From contig MNCI01002085.1 in NCBI GenBank assembly GCA_015680685.1, positions 112,617 through 162,769 on the forward strand: DNA of 50,153 bases, read 5' to 3'. This stretch comes from Gnetum montanum. Lineage: Eukaryota > Streptophyta > Gnetopsida > Gnetales > Gnetaceae. The notes below the pieces were generated by a model that saw only the letters and a list, made by a program, of their open reading frames with translations, had not been told where the DNA came from and did no database searches. Below are positions 1 to 8,445 of this stretch, piece after piece (within the stretch, counting starts at the first letter, position 1; each line of letters opens with the position of its first letter). A program made the position numbers and the translations under genes.

Positions 1-841
1 AAATGAAATAATCATTAAATAAAAAATTAACTATATGAAATATAAAATGAAATTAATTAAAATGCATAAGTTTGACAAAAGTACTTATTAAAATTGAACA
101 AATTTTTTGGGTTCAACATGTTTTGAAGGATTAAAGTAAATTAGAGTGACCTTGCTTCAACTTCCAAATAGAGGAGAGAATAAGGGGTTGAAGACATTTC
201 TATTCATGCATAAATTTTGGATGCACCAACACTAGGGAAAAATACTTATTTGAGAAGACTATTACCTAGGATAGCTCCTATATGGGTACGGAAACCCAAG
301 AATAGTCTCAGTTGGAGAGGGCTATGTGACATTACAAAAAAAGATAAATTAAATTGAAAGTCGGGGAATTTGAATTGAAAAATAGCTTTGAATTCCAAGA
401 CTTAATGAAAATGCAATAACTAGTGAATTTAAATGTTTTCCTAGCCTCTTGATGCTATTTCTAATCCATGCCATCTCATTCTCTCGGATGCTACCATAGT
501 CGACATTGCTCATAGTCTTCGGGAGAGGGAGAGAGAGAGAGAGAGAGAGATCTATCAGGTGTTCCATTGCCATGTGCATTGTCATCGCCTACCACATAAC
601 TTGCCATTGATGGTAGAAAACCTAGGGAGGTCACATGTTGCAGCTTCACTATTGGTTTCAGTCACCAACCATTGACATAACTACAGCCATGTTTTCTACC
701 ATGCATTTGATAGCCACTGTAGCTTGCTGCTCTAAATGCTTACGTTTACCTGTGGTCATTATAGCCACCACCACCCATCTTCATTACCACATTCTGTTGC
801 GACTTGAGTACTTACATAACCACCATCCCACATTTCTATTG
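1..841. other. Flank without recognised gene
   Basis: AT-rich sequence left of the large element's target site. The longest open frames here are short, overlap a GA microsatellite or lack any motif I recognise, so I call no gene. The flank resumes on the far side of the element at 17536. Confidence 0.5.
521..551. repeat. (GA)n microsatellite
   Basis: A run of GA dinucleotides with a few extra G residues at its left end. It explains the Ser/Leu-rich open frame that crosses it on the minus strand. Confidence 0.9.
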
Positions 842-846
842 TGACT
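842..846. repeat. Left target-site duplication of Tat-like element
   Basis: TGACT directly abuts the TG end of the left LTR. The right flank at 17536-17540 is TGACC. One C/T difference fits decay of an original 5-bp duplication. Confidence 0.7.
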
Positions 847-2035
847 TGTACCGCCTGAAATTGTTGATCTCTGGCTGGAAGGGAACAAAGACCGTGGGAT
901 CGCAGGACGAGAACAGAAGACCTTGCCTTCACCTAAGGGCGAGCTGGAATGCACGAAGGTAGAGTACCTTGGGTGGTCCGCACGCGGATCAGACAAGGAT
1001 TTCCCCGCGCGTACGCAAAGTGCTATACCCTGGGTTATGCATAAAAGACGTTGCGAGTGTAAACAAAACGTAAACAGCGTAAATAGATGCGAACGGAGCT
1101 GAGGCGTAAATGCACGTAAACAGAATGCATGTGCCAAATTGACATAAAACTGTAAACCGAATGCAGCAAATGTAACAATGATATTACAAGATGAGAATAC
1201 AGTGCACCGGTCTAACATAGTTGTGGCAAAGCACGAGGCAGACGAAAAGCCCTGACGGATGGGAGGGCAGCAGGCTGGTTTATGCTGTAGGCATGGCGTA
1301 GGGACTATGCGAAGCATACAGGTTTTCCAGTGTAAGAGGGTTTTGAGCTTTGGTGTGCAGCGTAATTGCTTCTGGGTATGCTCTCAGATTTTTGCCAACC
1401 GTCTCGGCGAAGTGGAAAAATGGGGTTTTTATACTGGTTGTTACGCTAGACTCGGGTTAGGAGACACGTGGCGCATTAACTGAGTGCATACAATTTACAA
1501 ATGTACAACATATTACATCGGTTGGGCGTATACGCGGGGCATATACGCTACATTAGGCTGGACATGCGGGGCGTGTGAACTTGGGTGGAGATTCCATGGA
1601 TGCTGGGCGTACATGCTGACAATGGCTAGGCGTATACGCTGACAGCTGCTGACTTGCTTTAATTCTTGCTCTTCGGTGCTGTCTTCATTCTATCATTGAG
1701 ACTTCATCGTCGGGCATGTGCATCTGTGGTATTTGTTGAGCGTATAGGTTTGGCGTTTATATCGGGCGTGTACGTCGGATATCTGCGTTGGGTGTGTACG
1801 TTGGGGATGTTGGGTGTATATGCTGAGCATATACGCTGTCGATGCTAGGCGTATACGCTGGGTGTATATGCTATTGATGGGCGTATACGCTGATACTGCA
1901 CACTTAGCGAAAATTAAGCCTCTTGATTCACAAAGTTGTGCTGTGTGATACCAAATGTAGCCGTGGTTGCTCGTGGGTCCCAGGGACCTGCTTCTTACCG
2001 AGGAAGTACCAAGCTCGAAATTTTTTGGTGTTTCA
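847..2035 (-). repeat. 3' LTR of Tat-like element
   Basis: About 1189 bp, matching 16367-17535 along its whole length. On the minus strand it starts TGAAACACC and ends GGTACA. It carries four exact copies of GCGTATACGC (1526, 1630, 1849, 1881) in U3 and a TATA-like box (TATAAAAA on the minus strand, 1426-1433). Confidence 0.92.
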
Positions 2036-2050
2036 TTGGCCCCTCTTTGT
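2036..2050 (-). other. Polypurine tract of Tat-like element
   Basis: On the minus strand it reads ACAAAGAGGGGCCAA directly before the LTR start. This purine run next to the LTR fixes the element's orientation and is where plus-strand DNA synthesis would be primed. Confidence 0.8.
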
Positions 2051-2347
2051 TGATGCTTGAAGAAATAGACCCGAGAAGCATCGACAAAGAAGTGCAAAAC
2101 ACCACAAGCAGCTTGATATAGACTTTGTTTGTTGTCACTCGACTAGACGTCATTGCACTGTGTTCAGTAGCACATGGGATCAGAAAAGGAGAATTTGTAG
2201 CTGTTAGGAGGAAAGAGATTGTGGCGGAGTGGCGACTCCCCAAAAAATTATGATGGGAGATAGGGTGCTTGGGTGTGCGGCATGCTAGTCCTTGTCAATA
2301 GCCATGGTTTAGCAGACTCGGAGTTCAGACATGTGAGGGGCGTTCTT

Positions 2348-2498
2348 TGGCGGAACAAGGCTCCTGGTTAGTGTTCAAGAGAACTTGTTGGCAAGACCAA
2401 AGCCACAGGGAGACGCGTTACATGCTTTGGAGGAACAGAACCCATGTTCAATGTTTGGGGGATTTGTTGGCAGAGAGCCAGAGCCATGCAACTAGATG
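2348..2498. repeat. Degenerate 75-bp tandem duplication
   Basis: Two diverged units, about 2348-2425 and 2426-2498. Each begins TTGG(C/A)GGAACA, has TTGTTGGCA in the middle and ends near ATGC. They look like an old duplication in the 3' untranslated region. Confidence 0.5.
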
Positions 2499-3019
2499 CT
2501 TCTTGACTGTTTTGGACATGAGTACTTGGTTTTGAGACAACTGCCTTCCTGCCTAGGGCTCATATGGGAAGTGCCAGGAGTCTCATTTTTTTTCTTTTTG
2601 TGTAATTGTAAACTTTGCATTGATTTTGTACTCATGCACGACAGTGTGTGGCAGCATGTTCAAAGTTTTGGGGTGTATTGGATGTACAGAGGTATGATTG
2701 GATAAAATATGTTTGTAAATAGATAGGGAATGAGTCGGTGAATGGGGATGTACTAGTGAATGGTTTGATTCAGTCTCGCCATGTGTGCTGTGAACATTGT
2801 CCCATCTTGCTGCTTGTGACGAAATGCATTTTGTACGAAAACCTCTAGGTGTCATCTTGCAAACAAAACTCTAAGGAGACAAGAACACCATGAGTGAATG
2901 ATCGAGCTTAGACTTACTCAGTGGTAGATTGTATGTCAATAGCAGCAACATTGGCAGGATCTTCGGATGGCGGGTGATGTAGTGACGAAGCATGAATGTG
3001 GCGACAGATTGATGAACCA

Positions 3020-3405
3020 GTGATGAACTTGCTAGTTTATAGTCTTGGCGGACTACTATGGGTTAGTTTTATGTCATAACCCATTGGACATTTCCTGTTT
3101 AGCGTCGTGGCAGATGTTACATTGCCAGTTTTTAGTCTTAGTGGACCATGAAGAGGCAAGCTAGTTTATAGTCGTAGCAGACCCCTACGGTTGCGATGGT
3201 GGTAGTTTACTGTCGTACCATATGGGTGCTCGTTTATCGTCATTGCGGACACTGTGGGGTATTAGTTTATTGTCATGACACGAGGACTGTTGTGGTATTA
3301 GTTTTGAGTCATAACCGAGGATTGTTCTGTGGTATTAGTTTACTGTCATGATCCCAGGATGAGCTGTGGTATCAGTTTATAGTCATGACTCCAGGACTTT
3401 CATGT
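3020..3405. repeat. Degenerate AGTTTA tandem array, 3' UTR copy
   Basis: About eleven imperfect units spaced 25-40 bp apart. Each has a core like TAGTTTA-nn-GTC-nT followed by a GG/CC-rich tail. The same core recurs at 6997-7145 and 11403-11640, at both edges of the block that carries the antisense gene. Units differ in length and are hard to see without reading for the core. Confidence 0.7.
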
Positions 3406-3420
3406 ACCTGAGCTTGTACT

Positions 3421-4401
3421 TCAAACGTAAAATGGTTTTAGGTACACATGATTAGTTGGATTGGTAAGCTCGTTTCCTTCCATGTCAGCTAGTTTGAATG
3501 ATCCATTGTAAAATGCTTTAGTGACCAAGTAAGGCCCTTCCCAGCTAGCTGAGAATTTGTCCGGGTGTTCCCGAACGGCTTTAAGCATAAGGCCACCTTC
3601 TTTGATTGGACATTTATTGATGTCATATCGATGTCATTGCCGTTGTCATTTTTGGCACCATTCGATCTGATCGAGGGCGCGCACACGTTCTTCCTCCACC
3701 GAGTCGAGATCAATGACGCGTAGGTCATTGTTTTGCCCATCGTCGAGGAGCCCAAAAAGTGTGATTCTTAAAAATGGTACCTGCAGTTCCAAAGGCAAAA
3801 AAGCTTTTGAACCATAAACAAGACTATATGGTGTCTTACCTGTCGAAGTTTGGTGCATAGTATGGTATGCCCACAATACGTATGTCAATTGCTCGTGGCA
3901 CTTTCTTTTGCTCTGGGTAAGCATTTTCTTAAGTATTGTAATAATTGTCTTGTTTGTTGCTTCCACTTTTCCATTGCTCTAAGGATAATAAGGGGATGAA
4001 AACAAATGTTTGATCCCTAAATTTTCACAAAAAGCTTTGGTTTCGGCACTACTAAACTGTGGCCCATTGTCAGTGATGATTGTCATGGGGATGCCAAAGT
4101 GAGTTACAATGTTTTCTAGAATGAAATTGCACACGTGCTTGGATGTAGTTTTTCGAAGGGGAGCAGCTTCTACCTACTTCGTGAAGTATTCTGTGGTACT
4201 GATAATGAGACTATGGCCCGCGGAAGACGAGGGGGTTATCTGACCAATGAGGTCCAACCCCCACTTTTGAAAGGGCCATGTGATTTGCGTTGTGTGCAAC
4301 TCGTTCGGTAGGACATGTATCAGATTGCTATGTTTTTGACAAGTACTACATGTTTTGGCTTTGGTGAGACAGTCGTATTCCATGTGTGGCCAATAATAGC
4401 C
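3421..4401 (-). pseudogene. Integrase of Tat-like element
   Basis: This is the part of pol that would insert the cDNA into the host genome. Seen on the minus strand are the CxxC of the zinc domain (CSTCQKH), the catalytic core with Asp in GLDLIGQ, Asp in TDNGPQF and Glu in GKVEATNK, and a C-terminal WEGPYLV module. The frame ends with a TGA at 3421-3423. All three DDE residues are present. In-frame stops break it: a TAG where Trp is expected before VEAAPL, a TAG in the YYP-SNGK segment where Gln is usual, and TGA codons near 3640. No chromodomain follows. It continues directly from the second RNase H and would have been part of one polyprotein. Confidence 0.88.
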
Positions 4402-5319
4402 CTAGCGCTTGATTTTCATTGCCATGGCCTTTGGCGCTATGTGTCCTCCACATAGTCCTTCATGTACTTGTTCAACAATGGTGTGGGCATCGGTACTACT
4501 AACGCATGTTAGCAATATGCCCTTGTAGGATCGTCGGCACAATGTGTTTCCTACCAGGGTATACTGCTTAGAACGTTTCCGCACTGCATCTCTTTGTGCA
4601 TTTGTTAGATGTCGTGGTGTTTTGCCACGTAGAAGGTATTCTTTGATGTCATCATACCATTCTACTGCGTGTGTTGAACTAACAGATGCGATTGGCAACA
4701 TGTCAAGGGTGTCAGTGATTGGTTCAGCACAACTGGTTATGGAGCTTGGCAACCTGTGGAACATGTTTGGAGATATGTTTAGTGCTAATGTGGCTAACGC
4801 ATTTGCAATGATGTTGTCGTTTTTGGAAACATGTTGTATATCAATGCTTTCAAGTTGCCTCATTAGGTGTTTTGCCAAGTCGCAGTATGGTTGTAAATGT
4901 TGGGCTTTACATGTGTAAACATCTGTGACTTGGTTTACGACCAGTTGCGAGTCCCCTCTGACTACGAGCCATGTGATGTTTAAAGCCAGAGCTGCCGCGA
5001 GTCCTCTAAGGAGACCTTCATACTCTGCTATATTTTTCATACAAGGAAAGTCGAAACGATAGGCAAAGGGTTGGATCTCCCCAGAGGGAAATGTGATGAC
5101 AGCGGCTGCACTTCCTCCTCGAGAGGTCGATGCCCCATCAAAGTTCAAAATAGCATCGTAGTCATCGGGCACTATGTCTATGGAGCTTATATTCTCATCT
5201 GGGAAGTTTGGGTCTATCGTTGCTTGGTCGTGCGTTGGTGATGTTGTCATCTGATTTACTATAGCTTGACCCTTGACTGATGATTGTGCTACGTAGTACA
5301 GGTCAAACTCAGCTATCAT
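4402..5319 (-). pseudogene. Second (archaeal-type) RNase H and integrase N-terminus
   Basis: An open stretch of about 305 codons. Residues 55-181 are an RNase H fold with Asp61 (NFDGAS), Glu101 (AEYEGL) and Asp123 (GDSQLV). The fourth metal ligand, normally Asp in an ADALA motif, is Asn173 (ANALATLA). The last 40 residues hold the two His of the integrase zinc domain (HEGLCGGH). A second RNase H placed after the gypsy-type one is known in Tat-lineage elements and is thought to help remove the RNA strand. Upstream in-frame stops separate it from RT, so it is no longer translated as part of the polyprotein. Confidence 0.85.
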
Positions 5320-6975
5320 GGCTTTCCACCGAGCTATTTAACTTGTTTCGTAAATATTCTCTGTTATGGCTCTCAGCACATTATCCTTGCAAATGATGTA
5401 AACCTGATTGCGGAAGAGGTAATGTCGTCATTTTCTTAAAGAAAAGACCAAAGCTAAACATGATTTCTCCACATCATTGTACCTTTTCTCGTGGGCAACC
5501 AATGCGTGGCTCAAGTAATACATAGGGACCTCGGTTCCGTCATCTCGTTTCTGGAAAAGCATAGATGCGATGGACGAATCCGAAGTAGCGAGGTAGATGT
5601 AAAATGGTTTATGGTTTTGGGGTGGATAAATTGTATGCATTCGGGCAAGTGCTGTCTTGATGTTCTTGAATGCTTCTTGGCATTGTGGAGTCCATTCAAA
5701 GTGGACGTTCTTATGTAACAGGTGGTTCATGGATTTTAGTTTATCTGTCAATTTTTCTATGAAACGCCTGATGAACTGTAATCTACCTTGTAGACCTCGA
5801 AGTTCAGTAAGGTTGCCTGGTGGTTTCAGGTTTGTTATGGCCTTAACCTTATCGGGGTCTACTCGTATCCCTGCTTTGGATGCTATAAATCCAAGCATTT
5901 TGCCTGTTTTGATGCCGAAGACACACTTTTTTGGGTTAAGTCTCAATTCGTATTTCAGACAATGTTTTAATACTAAATCTAGGTCTTGTACATGTTGTTC
6001 CTCCATCTTTGACTTAACCACGATGTCATCCATGTAATCGTTGAGCGAGTGTGACATGTAATCACTGAAAATGAATGTCATCGCTCTTTGATACGTGGCC
6101 CCAATGTTCTTGAGACCAAAGGACATCATCGTATAGCAAAAAGTTCCCCATAAGTTGATGTTTCGGATTGATACGTATCTGATTGTACCCTGAAAAACCG
6201 TCCATAAAAGATAATAAGGCATGCCCAGCAGTTGAATCAACGAGTTGAACGATGCTGGGTAGGGGAAAGTTGTCTTTTATGGTGGCTACGTTCAGATCTC
6301 AGAAGTCAATGCATAGGCGAATGCTTCCATTTTTCTTTGGGACAATGACCATGTTAGATACCCACTCGGCATAATCAAGAGCCCGAATGAATCCAGCCTG
6401 ATAAAGTTTGGTGATCTCATTGCGAACTACCAATGCTACCTCGGGTCTGACTTTTTGTGCCTTTTGTTTTACTGGTCTCAACTTTGGGTCAAGAATGATG
6501 TTGTGTTGGAAAATTCTAGGATCTAACCCGGGCATGTCCGTATAGGACCAAGCGAACGCTTTCATATTTTCCCTAAGCACGTTCTGGATATCTTGGGCCA
6601 AGTGCGGTTGTAGTAATGTGCTCAATTTTAAAATTTTAATTTCCCCATCGGGCATGGTAATGGGGGTTTCAGTCAACCAGTCCTTGGTGATACCTTCGGC
6701 CTCGATGTCAAGAAATTTTGTCATGGCTTCGTAATCGTCTGCTATTTGCTATGTCGAGGTTATGACTACGTCGTCTATTGGCGAACTTAGGTTGATGGAG
6801 TTTATGTTAACGTCTCATGTAATTTTTCCGTATGGTCCATCAATGATTAACGGCGCAGTTAAATGCTGGCAGTCCATTGAGCTCGCTCCTGCCAATAAAC
6901 AGAGAGCGGGATGAGAAAGAGGGAGATTGTTCTATGCCTTTTGATAATTTGAAACTACGTGTACATGCATAATGG
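5320..6975 (-). pseudogene. Reverse transcriptase and first RNase H
   Basis: The minus-strand frame is open from about 6975 apart from stops. It has the RT N-terminal signatures AEWVSNMVIVPKKNGS and FMDGFSGYNQIRI, then FGLKNIGATYQRAMT, then the catalytic YMDD (NDYMDDIVVKSK). The connection and degenerate gypsy RNase H follow (YLATSDSS, EVPMYYLSHAL, LALVFSLRK). Defects are a TGA in CIDF-DLN (CGA expected), a frameshift near 6165-6180 with a few bases missing after IRI, a TGA at 5428-5430 and a TAA near 5330. The YMDD box itself is intact. Upstream, the LLAGASSMDC segment leads back towards the block that splits protease from RT. Confidence 0.88.
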
Positions 6976-6996
6976 TGGATTATCGTCACATCGGGA

Positions 6997-7145
6997 CGTA
7001 CAGTAGTTTAAGGCCTTACCGGGCCAAAAGTGGCAGTTTAAGGCCTTACCGGGCTGAAAGTGGCAGTTTAAGGCCTTACCGGGCCGAAAGTGGGATGGGG
7101 AAATGGCAGTTTAAGGCCGTACCGGGCTGTTAAGGCGGTTTAAAC
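6997..7145. repeat. AGTTTA tandem array, RT-side copy
   Basis: Four close units of about 30-40 bp, each containing GCAGTTTAAGGCCTTACCGGG or a near variant, the last ending in AAGGCGGTTTAAACC. The units are far less diverged from each other than those in the other two arrays, so this copy expanded more recently or is under constraint. Confidence 0.85.
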
Positions 7146-7499
7146 CAGAACGCTTAGAGTAAATATGTAAAATGGGGTTCCCGGAGGAACCAAGATGTCG
7201 CAATCTCTATATATATGTTTTTCATTTTTAATTTTTTTTTAATTTTTTTGGGCGAAAAATAAGGAGAAAAGGAGAACTTGAATATCAAACAAAGTAAGAA
7301 AACTTATTTATATGGACCAATANAGATGGGCAGGGGTAAAGAAGTGGAGGGCTAGGGGAGGAAGGGTCCCGAATTGACCTTCACGGGGGAGACGGAAGCT
7401 ATGCTGCAAGGCCTACCCAGGCCAAGGATTCCAGCCTGGCCTGTGACATCCCACAGGTAGGCTCTGATCTCTGCTTCCAATTATTTTTGTGCTTTTTCC
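7146..7499. other. Unassigned interval in the protease-RT block
   Basis: This stretch contains an AT-rich segment (7206-7250) with a TATATATA-like run, then a GC-richer piece with no convincing frame. An ambiguous base sits at 7323. It could hold an upstream untranslated exon of the plus-strand gene, but I see no decisive signal. Confidence 0.4.
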
Positions 7500-8040
7500 T
7501 TTACAATGTAGACAGTCTCAGCGTACACGTCGAGCGTAGGGGTTTTAGGCATATGGGGTTTTGCGGCGTGTACGCCGAGTATCACTTTAGGGCGTAAAGT
7601 TGCGTCGGCGTAAGCATTTTCCTTGTACTAGCAAATCAGCGTAAGCCATGACGTCATGATTTTTTTATGCACAAAGCCTTGTCAGCATGATTTGCTTGTT
7701 TTATCAGCGTAAATTCGGTTTGCTACAACGGCGTATACGCTTGCGGTTTTAGCGTATACACTTGGGGTTTCAGCGTATACTTGTTTCTTTCTGGCGTAGA
7801 CTAGTTTATTCCGTGCTGGCAGACTGCTTACGCTTAAATCGAGCGGTGGCGTATACGCTGAGGGTTTCGTCGGCGTATACGCAGAGCGTAAGTCAGTTCG
7901 TTTTCAGCATATACTCTGAGTTAGTCAGCGTATACGCTCAGTGTTCAGCATATACGCTGAGTTTGCATTGCGTATTATGCTAAGTGTGGACAACTTCACT
8001 GGCGTATACGCTGGTCTACGGGGCGTATACGCTGAACGCA
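7500..8040. promoter_or_regulatory. Palindrome cluster upstream of antisense gene
   Basis: Six exact copies of the 10-bp palindrome GCGTATACGC (7731, 7849, 7873, 7928, 8002, 8023) plus many one- or two-base variants such as GCGTATACAC and GCATATACGC. The cluster ends about 100 bp before the first recognisable plus-strand coding piece. The same palindrome fills the U3 of the element's LTRs, upstream of the TATA box for gag-pol. A shared regulatory role is inference; the repetition is seen directly. Confidence 0.6.
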
Positions 8041-8137
8041 AATAGTTAGTAAAATTTTTCCAGATTTCAAATGTCAATTTACGATGTAGCCTTTCGCTTT
8101 TCGGGCTGATCTGTCATGGAATTGTGATTGTTTGCAG

Positions 8138-8445
8138 GGATAGCAAGTGCTTCCTCATCGTTGTTGAGCTTGTTGGGGTGTTAACATGGGTTGGCCCTGT
8201 TGAGGATGGTGAGGTTCCCCTAGATCTAACCATGGACGAAGACAGGGTTTGGTTCAGGGGAGGCTCGTGCGAATTTCTGTCCTTCTTATTGGACAATTTC
8301 GAGGTAGCCATCTGGTCCAATTTTGACGAGGTGACTGCACGGAGCGTGCTTGAGGAAATGTTGCTGAGGGCTGCAGAAGGTGTCATGGTTTTCATATAGG
8401 ACATCAACGAGGGGCCTTTGGTCAACGAAGATGGTACTACCCGCG
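8138..8445 (+). pseudogene. FCP1/SCP-like (HAD phosphatase) fragment, start of antisense gene
   Basis: The plus-strand frame contains a segment resembling the core of FCP1-homology (CTD small phosphatase-like) domains: KCFLIVVELVGVL where the family has its LDLDxT strand, then SCEFLSFLLDNFEVAIWSN followed by a helix ending VLEEML. The family's nucleophile motif DxDx(T/V) is not kept, since the strand reads VVELVG, so phosphatase activity is unlikely. A TTTGCAG acceptor-like site lies at 8131-8137. A TAG at 8397-8399 replaces a likely CAG. The frame must shift by one base near 8445 to run into the next exon. The family call rests on pattern memory over about 75 residues and could be wrong. Confidence 0.45.

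Larger units (their letters stand above)
2051..3420 (-). other. 3' untranslated region of Tat-like element
   Basis: About 1.4 kb between the end of integrase and the polypurine tract. I see no coding motif on either strand. It holds a degenerate tandem duplication (about 2348-2498) and the AGTTTA-type array (3020-3405). Confidence 0.6.

Noticed and set aside
349-585. Small minus-strand protein with Ser/Leu repeats
   Set aside because: It is the translation of the GA microsatellite and has no support beyond an open frame.
2036-3420. Envelope-like or extra sense ORF downstream of pol in the Tat-like element
   Set aside because: Frames here are short and stop-rich on both strands, with no signal peptide, membrane segment or motif.
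3421-3560. Chromodomain at the integrase C-terminus
   Set aside because: The frame ends soon after the GPYLV module, with no chromodomain-like aromatic cage. The second RNase H also speaks for the Tat side of Ty3 elements.
7500-8040. CRISPR-like array
   Set aside because: The units are short palindromes with irregular spacing and variants, in plant retroelement sequence. There are no fixed-length repeats or spacers.
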